Shown: positions 47,599 to 56,675, counted from the first letter of the stretch. The stretch: DNA of 64,000 nucleotides from Serratia sp. FDAARGOS_506 (GCF_003812745.1 NZ_CP033831.1:2294001-2358000), one strand, 5' to 3'. The notes: generated from the sequence alone by a model not told the origin. Made by a program: numbers and translations.

Positions 47599-49839
47599 TC
47601 AGAACAACACCGAGTAGTTCAAGCCAAAGGTGCGTCCGCGCCCCTTATAGCTGTAAAGCTCAGGCGAGCCGTAGGTCGGGCTGTACAGGATCGGCGCACG
47701 CTGGCCCCAAACGGTGGTGTACTCCTTATCCAGCAGGTTTTCCACGCTTAAGCTGATTTTCCCTACCGGCAGGGCATAGCTGCCGAGGAAATCGAGGGTG
47801 TTATAGCCATCGATCTTGCGGCCTTGGGTGGAGTTAGCCTTGGTGTAATCGCCGTCGTCCGACACGTCGAAGGTTTGCTGCGACTGTAAGCGCAGATTCC
47901 AGTCGCCCGGCGCCCAGCCGACATAGGCGGTGACTTTCGATGGGCTGGCGGTATCCACCACCAGCTTCTTCCATTCGCCGTTGACCTTGGTTTCGGAACG
48001 GATAACGTTGAAGTTAGTGCCGGCGCTCCAGTCGCTGTCTTCAAAGAAGTAATCCACCGCGCCTTCTACCCCGTAGATACGGCGCTTATCCGCATTGACG
48101 TTGATGGTCATGTCGGTTTTGTTGATGGCGATGCTCTTGTCGGACAGTGAGTAGTAGGCGGCGATTTGCGTGCGCAGGTTATCGCCGGTATAGCGCCAGC
48201 CCAACTCGTAGGCATTGACCTTGATGCCTTCCAGCTTGGAATCGCCGACGTTGACGCTTTTCAGCAATTGGTAATGGCCGCCGTTCAACGCGTAGGTGCC
48301 GTTGCCGTAATACTTGCCAGGATCCGGGATCTCGAAGCCCTGAGAGAAGTTGAACCAGGTTTGCTGGCGATCGGTCAGGTGCGCCAGCAGGCCGGCGTTG
48401 AACAGCGCGTTGTTGTAGTCGGTTTTTCCACCAGGAATGGCATCGGCGGACGTGGCGGCCCCAGTGGCGATTGCCTGCTGCTGGTTATAGCCGACGAAGT
48501 CGTCAATCTTGTTTTCGGTGTACTGGTAACGCACGCCGCCGCTCAGGGTGAAGATCGGGTTGATGTCGTAGCTGGCCTGCAGGAACGACGCCAGGTTGCT
48601 GGTGGTATAGCTCGGATAGCGGCCGGTGTTGTAGGCGTTCTCCAGCGTCATGCCGCCGGACTGTTGGGCCTTCGCCAGGTTGAAGAACTGTTGGTTGGCG
48701 TTGAAACTTTCATGCTCGGCGTCGATGCCGTAGGTCAACGTCAGCGCATCGACAGGCTTGCTGTTTAACGTTAGCTTGCCGCCGTAGAAATCGGTTTTTT
48801 GCTGCGAAGCACCAATGCTGCTGACGTAATAGTTCGGCGCTTTACCCGCCAGCGTCGGGAACGGGTAGAAGGTCAAGGTTTCGTCACGATAATAGACCTG
48901 CGCCACCAGATCCTGGCCGAGGAAATCGGTGTTGGAATACTGCAGGTTGATCAGGTGGCGTTCGGTGCCGGGGATGCGGTCGGAATTTAAGTTACCGTTG
49001 TTGTAAGCTTTGGCGTTGCCGGTCACCGCCGCGAAGTTTTCCCCCAGGAACAGGCCGTGGTCGCCGTCAGATTGGCTTTTGTAGTACTGGGTGGTCAGCT
49101 GCAGCTGTTGGTGTTCGTCGATGTTGAGGGTGCCGGTGCCCATCACGTCAAGGCGATTGGAATACTGCAGGCCGGTTTGGGTATTGTCGATCAGCACTTC
49201 ATTGCCTTTGCCGTCGTACCAGCCGCCGTAGCGCTGGTAAGAAACGGACAGGCGCCCCGAGGCGTTGTCGTTGCCGCCGCTGACCGCCGCCGCCACGTTC
49301 TCGTCGTGATCGTTATGGCCACTAAAGCCGGTTTTACCGCCGATCTGTAATTCGACCTGCTGTTCCTGTTGCCCTTTTTTGGTGACGATGTTGATCAGGC
49401 CGCCGGTGCTGCCGCCGCCGTACAGCGAGGTCGCGCCGGAAATCACCTCGATATGATCGATATTGAACGGATCGATAGAATCCAATTGGCGGCTGTCGCT
49501 GCGCGATGAATTCAGGCGTACGCCGTCAATCATCACCATCATCGAGCGGCCGCGCATATTCATGCCATAGTTGGTGCGGCCCTGGCCGCTGACGTCCATG
49601 CCGGGGATCAGTTGCGCCAACATGTCCTTGATCTCTTTGCCGCCCTGAACCTGCTGTTCAATCTCCTGGCTTTCGATAACCCAGGTGGTCTGCGCCATTT
49701 CCGCCACGCTGCGGTGCGAACGGCTGGCGGAGACCACCAACTGCTCTTCGGTGCCGGCTTTCTGATCCTCTGCCCAAGCCGCCGGAGCAAGCATTGCCAA
49801 CAGACAAGGGTTCAATACCCAAAGGTGTTTGCGTTTCAT
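47599..49839 (-). CDS. iutA: TonB-dependent ferric siderophore receptor, IutA-like (aerobactin)
   Basis: Outer-membrane receptor of 746 residues. Signal peptide MKRKHLWVLNPCLLAMLAPA cleaved after AWA, TonB-box region EQLVVSASRS, plug domain (SRTNYGM-like QGRTNYGMNMRGR, ISGATSLYGGGSTGGLINIV), and a 22-strand barrel ending ..RGRTFGLNYSVLF. It is close to E. coli IutA over its full length, including the last 16 residues, so ferric aerobactin is the likely ligand. Start ATG 49839. No aerobactin synthesis genes (iucABCD) are in the window, so it may serve to take up siderophore made by others. A Fur-like box lies upstream. Confidence 0.88.
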   Translation of the reverse strand: MKRKHLWVLNPCLLAMLAPAAWAEDQKAGTEEQLVVSASRSHRSVAEMAQTTWVIESQEIEQQVQGGKEIKDMLAQLIPGMDVSGQGRTNYGMNMRGRSMMVMIDGVRLNSSRSDSRQLDSIDPFNIDHIEVISGATSLYGGGSTGGLINIVTKKGQQEQQVELQIGGKTGFSGHNDHDENVAAAVSGGNDNASGRLSVSYQRYGGWYDGKGNEVLIDNTQTGLQYSNRLDVMGTGTLNIDEHQQLQLTTQYYKSQSDGDHGLFLGENFAAVTGNAKAYNNGNLNSDRIPGTERHLINLQYSNTDFLGQDLVAQVYYRDETLTFYPFPTLAGKAPNYYVSSIGASQQKTDFYGGKLTLNSKPVDALTLTYGIDAEHESFNANQQFFNLAKAQQSGGMTLENAYNTGRYPSYTTSNLASFLQASYDINPIFTLSGGVRYQYTENKIDDFVGYNQQQAIATGAATSADAIPGGKTDYNNALFNAGLLAHLTDRQQTWFNFSQGFEIPDPGKYYGNGTYALNGGHYQLLKSVNVGDSKLEGIKVNAYELGWRYTGDNLRTQIAAYYSLSDKSIAINKTDMTINVNADKRRIYGVEGAVDYFFEDSDWSAGTNFNVIRSETKVNGEWKKLVVDTASPSKVTAYVGWAPGDWNLRLQSQQTFDVSDDGDYTKANSTQGRKIDGYNTLDFLGSYALPVGKISLSVENLLDKEYTTVWGQRAPILYSPTYGSPELYSYKGRGRTFGLNYSVLF

Positions 49840-49875
49840 CGTTATTTCCCAGGTAATATTGTTATTGCGTTTTTT

Positions 49876-49890
49876 TGAGAATGATTCTTT
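49876..49890. promoter_or_regulatory. Fur-like box between iutA and the SIP gene
   Basis: TGAGAATGATTCTTT resembles the Fur 7-1-7 core TGATAATNATTATCA, with the AGAAT-G-ATTCT palindrome intact. It lies 36 bases upstream of the iutA start. Iron repression of iutA, and perhaps of the divergent reductase gene, is inferred. Confidence 0.6.
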
Positions 49891-50068
49891 TATCAATAAC
49901 GTTTCTTGTTATCAATGAAATCATGATATGATTTTTTGCGATACATTAACGTAATTAATTATTTTTATTAACATTTTACCCGCTGCACGATCGTGCAACC
50001 CACGCCGTCAACACGGCAGCCGATCGGCCTTACGTACAAGCGACAGCCGTTGCCGGAGAATCGAGAAC

Positions 50069-50947
50069 ATGTCCGCCAGCTACAGAATTTTTGATATCAC
50101 CTTGAAAAGCAAAACGCTGATTTCACCTTCGCTGGTGCGCTGTGTGTTTGAAGGTGCGGATATTCATCGGATGAAGCTGGAAGCGCCGGATCAGCGCATC
50201 AAACTGTTGTTCCCGGCGGCGGATGGCAAGATCTCGCATTTGGTTAACGGCCCGGACTGGTACGGCGATTACATGGCGATCCCCAAAGAACAGCGTCCGG
50301 TGATGCGCACCTATACGCTGCGTGCGCTGCGCTGTGAGCAGAATCAGATGGACGTCGAATTCGTGCTGCATGGCGTGAACGGCCCGGCCTCCGCTTGGGC
50401 GACCCACGCCGAGCCGGGTGACGCCCTTCAGACGGTCGCTCCCAACGCTGACTTCGACGGCGACAGCGGCGGCTACGAATGGGTGCCGCCGGCGCAGTTG
50501 CAGCAGGCGCTGTTGATCGCCGATGAGACGGCGGTGCCGGCGGCGATGGGTATTCTGGAGCAGCTGGCGCAGCAGGCCAATCCGCCGCGAGTGCAGGCAT
50601 TTTTTGAGGTGCCGGTGGCGGGGGATTGCCTGGATTTGGCCCGTTTCCCGTTCGCCGAGGTTTACTGGCTGCCGCGTGACGTGGGCCACCAAATGGCGCA
50701 TGGCACGCTGCTGGTGGAGGCGGTGCGCCAGCGGGTCGTTATCCCCGCGTCGGCGTGTGCGCAGGCGCAGTCCCTGGCGGAAAGCAGCCTGAGCGATGAG
50801 GTGTTGTGGGAGCGTGCGGCCGGCGGTAACGCTTTTTATGCCTGGGTGGCGGCCGAGTCTTCCACGGTGAAAACGCTGCGGCGTTATCTGATCGGCGAAC
50901 GCGATCTGAATCGCGCTACCGTCAACTTCATGGCCTACTGGTGCTGA
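50069..50947 (+). CDS. Siderophore-interacting protein (FAD-binding ferric-siderophore reductase)
   Basis: 292-residue member of the ViuB/YqjH family, cytoplasmic flavoproteins that reduce ferric siderophores to release iron. The FAD motif is RTYTLRAL near residue 91, with the family segment VEFVLHGVNGPASAWA after it. The C-terminal half is an SIP-type NAD(P)H domain (ALLIADETAVPAAMGILEQL). Divergent from the iutA-like receptor with a 229-base gap that holds a Fur-like box, so the pair probably forms an uptake-and-release unit. Confidence 0.88.
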   Translation: MSASYRIFDITLKSKTLISPSLVRCVFEGADIHRMKLEAPDQRIKLLFPAADGKISHLVNGPDWYGDYMAIPKEQRPVMRTYTLRALRCEQNQMDVEFVLHGVNGPASAWATHAEPGDALQTVAPNADFDGDSGGYEWVPPAQLQQALLIADETAVPAAMGILEQLAQQANPPRVQAFFEVPVAGDCLDLARFPFAEVYWLPRDVGHQMAHGTLLVEAVRQRVVIPASACAQAQSLAESSLSDEVLWERAAGGNAFYAWVAAESSTVKTLRRYLIGERDLNRATVNFMAYWC

Positions 50948-50997
50948 CCGCGCAGCCCTTTTCCAACATTGGCGCTGGAGAAGGGCATGCCGTTGCC

Positions 50998-51165
50998 ATG
51001 TCCTATCAACGAATAATCGCTAGCGTGCCAGCGTTCGACTGCTATGCTGCCGCCATGAGCCTGCTTAGTCATGCGTTGCTGCATGAGAGGCTGGCGCAGA
51101 GGCGGCAACGTATTCATCACGTCGCCGAACTGTTGCAGGCGCTGCACGAATTGGAGCTGCGTTAA
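50998..51165 (+). CDS. Small hypothetical protein
   Basis: A 55-codon frame starting at ATG 50998 (MSYQRIIASVPAF) and ending LLQALHELELR, with a GAGAAGGG sequence upstream. The C-terminal part is an amphipathic helix rich in Leu, Arg, His and Gln. I recognise no family. It follows the reductase gene by 50 bases and could be cotranscribed. A longer reading begins at GTG 50941. It may not be a gene. Confidence 0.3.
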   Translation: MSYQRIIASVPAFDCYAAAMSLLSHALLHERLAQRRQRIHHVAELLQALHELELR

Positions 51166-51373
51166 ACGCGGCAGATCATTTCCTTTCCTTCACCTTCCGC
51201 TGTTTAAGGCGGATCGGTCATCTCATTGCATTATTTTGGTTTCATTAAATATTCGTAAGAACCTTTTGTTTCAACAGAATCCTTATCGAGAGTAGGCTGT
51301 TGGGCAGCAAACAAACGTCGTTTCGACGCTGAAGGCATAACTCAATAACTTACTAAGCTGACAGGGAATGAAC

Positions 51374-52618
51374 ATGTTGGATATCTCGCAATTCGATCAG
51401 ATTAACCCGCCGGCGCGTTTGCTGATGGGGCCGGGGCCGATCAATGCCGATCCGCGCGTGCTGCGAGCCATGTCGAGCCAGCTGATCGGTCAGTATGATC
51501 CGGCGATGACCGGTTACATGAATCAGGTCATGGCGCTGTATCGCGCGCTGTTCCGCACCGAGAATCGCTGGACGATGCTGGTGGACGGCACCTCACGCGC
51601 CGGTATCGAGGCGCTGCTGGTTTCCGCCATTCGTCCGGGCGATAGAGTGCTGGTGCCGGTATTCGGCCGCTTTGGGCATCTGCTGTGCGAGATCGCCCGC
51701 CGCTGCCGCGCCGAAGTGCACACTATCGAGGTGCCGTGGGGCGAGGTGTTCAGCGCCGATCTCATCGAGGACGCGATTAAGCGAGTGCGCCCGCGCCTGC
51801 TGCTGACGGTACAAGGCGACACCTCCACCACCATGCTGCAGCCGCTGCATGAGCTGGGCGATATCTGCCGTCGCCACGGCGTGTTGTTTTACACCGATGC
51901 GACCGCCTCCTTCGGCGGTAACCCATTGGAAACCGATGCCTGGGGGCTGGATGCGGTCTCCGCCGGTCTGCAGAAGTGCCTGGGCGGCCCTGCCGGCAGT
52001 TCGCCGGTCACTCTTGGTCCGCAGTTTGAGGAGATCGTGCGCCGCCGTAAATGCGTGGAGCAGGGGATCCGTATCGCCGAGCATGCCGACGGCGACGACG
52101 AGATGATCTACTCCAACTATTTTGATATCGGCATGATCATGGATTATTGGGGCCCGGAGCGTCTGAACCACCATACCGAAGCCACCAGCATGCTGTTCGC
52201 GGCGCGAGAATGCGCGCGGGTGATCCTAGAAGAAGGTCTGGATCACAGCATCGCCCGCCACCGGCTGCACGGCGCGGCGATGCTGGCGGGCATTCGGGGC
52301 ATGGGGCTGGCGGTGTTCGGCGATCTTGAACACCGCATGAACAACGTGCTCGGCGTGGTGATCCCGCCGCAGGTACATGGCGAACAGGTGCGTCAGATGA
52401 TGCTGAACGACTTCGCCATTGAAATCGGCACTTCGTTTGGCCCGCTACAGGGTAAGATCTGGCGTATTGGCACCATGGGCTACAACGCGCGCAAGGATTG
52501 CGTGCTGCAAACCCTGGCGGCGCTGGAGGCCGTGCTGAACCGGCTCGGTTTCGCCGGCAAGCAGGGCGAAGCGTTGCAGGCCGCCTGGAACGTTTATGAT
52601 GCAGGACAGCATCCCTAA
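51374..52618 (+). CDS. Class V aminotransferase, PucG-like (alanine/ureidoglycine-glyoxylate transaminase family)
   Basis: 414-residue PLP-dependent aminotransferase. It resembles Bacillus PucG, the (S)-ureidoglycine-glyoxylate aminotransferase of purine breakdown, over the whole length: LMGPGPINADPRVLRAMS at the start, MLVDGTSRAGIEALL near residue 66, the PLP Lys in LQKCLGGPAGSSP, RLNHHTEATSMLF, and SFGPLQGKIWRIGTMGYNAR. I choose ATG 51374 because AGGGA lies 6 bases before it. The ATG at 51368 would have no spacer. No purine-degradation genes are nearby, so the true substrate is uncertain. Alanine-glyoxylate transamination is an alternative. Confidence 0.82.
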   Translation: MLDISQFDQINPPARLLMGPGPINADPRVLRAMSSQLIGQYDPAMTGYMNQVMALYRALFRTENRWTMLVDGTSRAGIEALLVSAIRPGDRVLVPVFGRFGHLLCEIARRCRAEVHTIEVPWGEVFSADLIEDAIKRVRPRLLLTVQGDTSTTMLQPLHELGDICRRHGVLFYTDATASFGGNPLETDAWGLDAVSAGLQKCLGGPAGSSPVTLGPQFEEIVRRRKCVEQGIRIAEHADGDDEMIYSNYFDIGMIMDYWGPERLNHHTEATSMLFAARECARVILEEGLDHSIARHRLHGAAMLAGIRGMGLAVFGDLEHRMNNVLGVVIPPQVHGEQVRQMMLNDFAIEIGTSFGPLQGKIWRIGTMGYNARKDCVLQTLAALEAVLNRLGFAGKQGEALQAAWNVYDAGQHP

Positions 52619-53250
52619 GACGACGCGTTGCGGCGATAGAGGCTCAGGGCGACGGCCAATCCGGCCAGCAGCCCGGCGCAGGTCCGGTTAAGCCAGCGCA
52701 GAGCGCGGCCGGACAAGATACGCATGGCATGGTGGCCACCAAGCGCGTAGAGGCTCATCAGGGCGATATCGATCAGGGCCGTCACCAGAGCGAGAATGAC
52801 GTATTGCAGCGCCACATCGTCCTCTGGCCGAATGAACTGTGGCAGAAAGGCGGAAAAGAACAGCAGCCCCTTGGGATTGGAAAGTGCGACCAACAGCGAG
52901 CGCATAAACGCAGCGCGGCCGTTACGGGCGCCGGGCATGGTGTCCTGCGCCGCCTGCGGGGCACCAAGCGGCGCACGCCACAGTTGATAGGCGAGATAGA
53001 ATAAATAAGCGGCGCCGGCCCATTTGACCAGCGTGAAAAGCTGTTCGGAAGCTTGCAATATCGCCCCCAGGCCACAGCCGACGGCGCCAATCAACAGCAG
53101 GTCGGACAGCGCCGCGCCTGCAATGCCGCAGGCGGCGACGCGTTTGCCTTTGGTGGCGCCGTTATTGAGTGCCAACAGCATGGTTGGGCCCGGCGTGATG
53201 GTGACCGCCGCGACGGCCACGATATAGAGCAAGAGCGTTGTCATATCCAT
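52615..53250 (-). CDS. LysE/RhtB-family amino-acid exporter
   Basis: 211-residue inner-membrane protein with about six hydrophobic segments and the family motif ITPGPTMLLALNNGATKGKR near the N-terminus, plus ALSNPKGLLFFSAFLPQFI near residue 125. LysE/RhtB exporters remove excess amino acids such as homoserine or threonine. Substrate here unknown. Start ATG 53250 (a second ATG two codons on has similar support) after AGGAGAAG. Stop overlaps the converging aminotransferase stop by four bases. Upstream lies yafV on the same strand, 38 bases away. Confidence 0.85.
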   Translation of the reverse strand: MDMTTLLLYIVAVAAVTITPGPTMLLALNNGATKGKRVAACGIAGAALSDLLLIGAVGCGLGAILQASEQLFTLVKWAGAAYLFYLAYQLWRAPLGAPQAAQDTMPGARNGRAAFMRSLLVALSNPKGLLFFSAFLPQFIRPEDDVALQYVILALVTALIDIALMSLYALGGHHAMRILSGRALRWLNRTCAGLLAGLAVALSLYRRNASS

Positions 53251-53288
53251 ATCACTTCTCCTTGCGTTATCGGCTTGGGGCCGGGAAT

Positions 53289-54062
53289 TCAGTCTAAACG
53301 CAGAAAGCTGTCGGCGTCGCGCCAGGCCGGGAAGGCGCTGCGGTAACTCTGCAGGGTTTCCAGCGACAGCTCGGCCTCCAGCCGCGTGGCCGCGCCGGGC
53401 TCCGCATCCGCCAGGATCTCGCCCTGTGGGCTGATGATTAAACTATCCCCGCTGTAGCTCAGGCCGTTGGGATCGTCGCCCACCCGGTTGCAGCCCGCCA
53501 CATACACCTGATTTTCAATCGCCCGCGCCGCCAGCAGCGTTTGCCAATGGCGGCTACGCGGCGCCGGCCAGTTGGCGACGTACAGTGCCAGATCGTAATC
53601 CTGCTGATAGCGCGCCCAGACCGGGAAACGCAGGTCGTAGCAGATCTGCGGCAGGATGCGCCAGCCGCGCCACTCGAAGATTTCACGCCGGTTGCCGGCC
53701 TGGTAGTGCAGGTGTTCGCCGGCCATGCGGAACAGGTGACGTTTGTCATAGGCGTGCACCTGGCCACCCGGCTCCACCAACAGGAAACGGTTGACCGCGC
53801 CCTCGTCAGTTTTCAGCGCCACGCTGCCGCCGATTAACGCGTGGCTTTTCACCGCCCAACCGTGCAGCCAGTCGATCACCTGCTGTTCTGGCAGGGCGCT
53901 CTCGCCGGCATCCATGGCGAAACCGGTGGTGAACATCTCCGGCAAGACGATGAGATCTCGGCCGACGATCGGCGCCAGCAACGCATCGAAAGCCGCCAGG
54001 TTGGCGGGGCCGTCGCGCCAGACCAGCGGTTGCTGCAACAGGGTAATTTTTAAAGTCGACAT
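53289..54062 (-). CDS. yafV: Omega-amidase YafV (nitrilase family)
   Basis: 257-residue carbon-nitrogen hydrolase. The catalytic triad is E42 (LPEMFTTGFAM), K107 (AYDKRHLFR) and C141 (QICYDLRFP). It matches E. coli YafV, a 2-oxoglutaramate omega-amidase. 2-oxoglutaramate arises when glutamine is the amino donor of a transaminase, and the gene overlaps by 13 bases the end of mtnE, which encodes such a transaminase. It therefore probably pulls the last step of methionine salvage forward. E. coli keeps yafV near yafS-dnaQ, far from its ybdL. Confidence 0.92.
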   Translation of the reverse strand: MSTLKITLLQQPLVWRDGPANLAAFDALLAPIVGRDLIVLPEMFTTGFAMDAGESALPEQQVIDWLHGWAVKSHALIGGSVALKTDEGAVNRFLLVEPGGQVHAYDKRHLFRMAGEHLHYQAGNRREIFEWRGWRILPQICYDLRFPVWARYQQDYDLALYVANWPAPRSRHWQTLLAARAIENQVYVAGCNRVGDDPNGLSYSGDSLIISPQGEILADAEPGAATRLEAELSLETLQSYRSAFPAWRDADSFLRLD

Positions 54063-55210
54063 AACCGCTCCGCAGCTGCATCCAGTGTGGCGTCCTGTTT
54101 AGCGAAGCACAGCCGGATCAATTTATGGGGGAAAGGATCGGCACAGAAGACCGACAGCGGAATGGCCGCCACGCCCACGTGCTCGGTTAACCAATGGCAG
54201 AACGCTACATCGTCCAGATCGGAGATGGCGCTGTAGTCCGCCAGCAAGAAGTATGTACCCGCGCAGGGTAAAATTTCCAGTCGGCTGCTCGCCAGCGCCT
54301 GTACAAAGCGGTCGCGTTTGGCGCGATAGAACGCCGGCAGCTGTCGCCAGTGATCGGGCTCGGCGCGCAGGCTATCCGCCAGCGCCAACTGGGCCGGGGT
54401 ATTGACCGAAAAGGTCAGGTATTGATGCACCTTACGCACCTCGGCGCTCAGCGCGGCGGGGGCCACGCAATAACCCACTTTCCAGCCGGTCATGTGGAAG
54501 GTTTTGCCGAAAGAGGACACCGCGATCGCGCGCTGTCGCAGCTGTGGGTGGGCCAGCACGCTGGCGTGGCCGCCTTTGGCGAAGCAGATGTGTTCGTAAA
54601 CCTCGTCGCTGAGCACGTAGATTTCGCGTTCGGCGATAGCGTGCCACAGCTGTTGCATGTCTTCCGCCTGCCAGGCGGTGGCGGATGGGTTGTGCGGCGT
54701 GTTGACAATGACCAGGCGAGTGCGTGGCGACAGCGCGGCGGCGAACCCTGGCCAATCCACGGCAAACACGGGCGGCTGCAGGGCGATGCGTTTGAGTACG
54801 CCGCCGGCCAATGTGACCGCCGGCGCATAGCTGTCGTAGCTGGGATCGAAACAGACCACCTCATCGCCAGGGCGCACCAGCGCGCTGATGGCGGCGAACA
54901 GCGCTTCGGTGGCGCCGGCGGTGACGGTCACTTCGGCGGTGGCGTCCGGCTGCCAGCCATACAGTTCGGCGGTTTTGTCGGCGATGGCTTCGCGCAGCGG
55001 CGCCACGCCGGTCATCGGCGCATATTGGTTGGCGCCCTGGGCGACGTGCCAGGCCAGACGTTCTTTCAGATAGTCCGGGCCGTCGAAGTCGGGGAAGCCC
55101 TGCGACAGGTTGATCGCCTGGTGCTGCTGCGCCAGTGCGCTCATCTGAGTAAAGATGGTAGTGCCCAATGAGGGCAGTTTACTTTCGGGAATCAATGCGG
55201 AAGTGCTCAT
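54050..55210 (-). CDS. mtnE: Methionine (glutamine-ketomethylthiobutyrate) aminotransferase MtnE / YbdL
   Basis: Class I PLP aminotransferase, 386 residues, the length of E. coli YbdL. INLSQGFPDFDGP near the N-terminus, VTAGATEALFAAI, NTPHNPSA, SDEVYEHICF, the PLP Lys in SFGKTFHMTGWKVGY near residue 238, and the substrate Arg in KLIRLCFAK. It converts 2-keto-4-methylthiobutyrate to methionine, the last salvage step. Placed head-to-head with mtnB and overlapping yafV, so the function call rests on strong context. MetJ-like boxes lie upstream. Confidence 0.9.
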   Translation of the reverse strand: MSTSALIPESKLPSLGTTIFTQMSALAQQHQAINLSQGFPDFDGPDYLKERLAWHVAQGANQYAPMTGVAPLREAIADKTAELYGWQPDATAEVTVTAGATEALFAAISALVRPGDEVVCFDPSYDSYAPAVTLAGGVLKRIALQPPVFAVDWPGFAAALSPRTRLVIVNTPHNPSATAWQAEDMQQLWHAIAEREIYVLSDEVYEHICFAKGGHASVLAHPQLRQRAIAVSSFGKTFHMTGWKVGYCVAPAALSAEVRKVHQYLTFSVNTPAQLALADSLRAEPDHWRQLPAFYRAKRDRFVQALASSRLEILPCAGTYFLLADYSAISDLDDVAFCHWLTEHVGVAAIPLSVFCADPFPHKLIRLCFAKQDATLDAAAERLCRL

Positions 55211-55276
55211 AGCAGGTGAATACTCCAGGCGCTTATATTGCCGTCAATATAACACGATGCTAGTATTTGGCAATCA

Positions 55277-55292
55277 AGACGCTTAGATGGCT
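55277..55292. promoter_or_regulatory. MetJ operator between mtnE and mtnB
   Basis: Two adjacent 8-mers AGACGCTT and AGATGGCT, each 6 of 8 to the met box AGACGTCT, in the right tandem register. Both divergent genes are methionine-salvage genes, so repression by MetJ-SAM is plausible. Confidence 0.6.
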
Positions 55293-55374
55293 AAATGCGA
55301 AAAAGTGCTTAGCCCGCCACGCGGCACGCCAAGTCTCATCTGCCGGCCGCCTTACCGAACGGGAAACGATAATA

Positions 55375-55989
55375 ATGACGGAGAATCCGCAACTTACCGC
55401 ATTGCTGGCGGCCTGCCACTGGATTGGCGACAAAGGCTGGTGCCCGGCGACCGGCGGCAACATGTCGCTGCGCCTGGACGAACGTCAGTGCCTGGTCACC
55501 GAGTCCGGCAAAGACAAGGGTAGCCTCAGCGCCACCGATTTTCTGCGGGTGGATATCGCCGACAATCATGTGCCGAGCGGCCGCACGCCGTCGGCGGAGA
55601 CCGGATTGCACACGCTGCTCTACCGCCTGTCTGCGCATATCGGCGCGGTGCTGCATACCCATTCCGTCAACGCTACCGTCCTGTCGCGGGTGGAGCGCGG
55701 CGATGCGCTGATGCTGCAGGGGTACGAAATGCAAAAGTCGCTGGCCGGCCAGCGCAGCCACCTGGACAGCGTGGCGATCCCCATTTTTGACAACGATCAG
55801 GATATCCCTCGGCTGGCGGCGCGCGTGGCGGCCTATGCCGAGGGCACGCCGCTGCAATACGGCTTTCTGGTCCGCGGCCACGGCCTGTATTGCTGGGGGA
55901 GCCAGGTGGCGGAAGCCCGCCGCCATCTCGAAGGGCTGGAATTTCTATTCCAGTGTGAACTGCAACGCCGCTTACTGGAGGCGAAATGA
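55375..55989 (+). CDS. mtnB: Methylthioribulose-1-phosphate dehydratase
   Basis: Zinc-dependent aldolase-II-fold enzyme, 204 residues, converting methylthioribulose-1-phosphate to the diketo phosphate. [16 protein letters not shown] near residue 20, the zinc ligands in [14 protein letters not shown] near residue 96, and [20 protein letters not shown] near residue 165. Start ATG 55375 ([16 protein letters not shown]). In-frame sequence upstream runs through the MetJ boxes and is not part of the gene. It overlaps mtnC by four bases (ATGA). Confidence 0.94.
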   Translation: MTENPQLTALLAACHWIGDKGWCPATGGNMSLRLDERQCLVTESGKDKGSLSATDFLRVDIADNHVPSGRTPSAETGLHTLLYRLSAHIGAVLHTHSVNATVLSRVERGDALMLQGYEMQKSLAGQRSHLDSVAIPIFDNDQDIPRLAARVAAYAEGTPLQYGFLVRGHGLYCWGSQVAEARRHLEGLEFLFQCELQRRLLEAK

Positions 55990-56675
55990 TCCGCGCTATC
56001 GTGACCGACATTGAAGGCACCACCAGCGATATTCGCTTTGTGCATCAGGTACTGTTTCCTTACGCCCGCGAACGGCTGGCGGATTTTGTGCGCCGCCATG
56101 CCGCTGAGAGCGAAGTCGCCGCACCGCTGGCGGCGCTGCGCGCTGAAATTGGCCAGCCACAGGCGGAACTCGACGCGCTGATCGCCGTGCTGTACCGCTT
56201 TATGGATGAAGATCGCAAATCCACCGCGCTCAAGGCGCTGCAGGGCATCATTTGGCGCAGTGGTTACCGCGAAGGGGATTTCCGCGGGCATCTTTACCCG
56301 GAAGTCGCGGGGCAGTTGGCCGCCTGGCAGCGGCAGGGAGTGAAGCTCTACGTCTATTCCTCCGGTTCGGTGGAGGCGCAGAAGCTGCTGTTCGGCCACA
56401 GCGACGCGGGCGATCTGCAGCCGCTGTTCAGCGGCTATTTCGATACGCACGTTGGCGCCAAACGTGAAACCGCGTCGTACCGCAACATTGCAGAGGCTAT
56501 CGGCATCGCGCCCGATGAGCTGCTGTTTTTGTCCGACATCCACCAGGAGCTGGATGCGGCGCAGGCCGCCGGCTGGCATACCTGCCAGCTGATCCGCGAT
56601 GAGCCGGACGCGCAGAGCCGGCATCCGCAGGTTAACCGTTTTGATCGTATCGATTTAGGGGAGTTCGTCTCATGA
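55986..56675 (+). CDS. mtnC: Acireductone synthase (enolase-phosphatase E1)
   Basis: HAD-superfamily enzyme (229 residues, as in Klebsiella E1) that enolises and then dephosphorylates diketomethylthiopentyl phosphate to acireductone. The catalytic Asp and the E1-specific Glu are in [15 protein letters not shown] (residues 4-18). Motif II is [15 protein letters not shown], and the Asp pair is in [18 protein letters not shown]. Overlaps both neighbours by four bases, so mtnB-mtnC-mtnD are translated as a coupled unit. Confidence 0.95.
   Translation: MIRAIVTDIEGTTSDIRFVHQVLFPYARERLADFVRRHAAESEVAAPLAALRAEIGQPQAELDALIAVLYRFMDEDRKSTALKALQGIIWRSGYREGDFRGHLYPEVAGQLAAWQRQGVKLYVYSSGSVEAQKLLFGHSDAGDLQPLFSGYFDTHVGAKRETASYRNIAEAIGIAPDELLFLSDIHQELDAAQAAGWHTCQLIRDEPDAQSRHPQVNRFDRIDLGEFVS

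Noticed and set aside
47415-47600. Attachment site for an integrated element at tRNA-Asp
   Set aside because: No integrase and no second copy of the tRNA 3' end downstream in the accessory block. The only other copy is the full tRNA-Asp of the rRNA operon.
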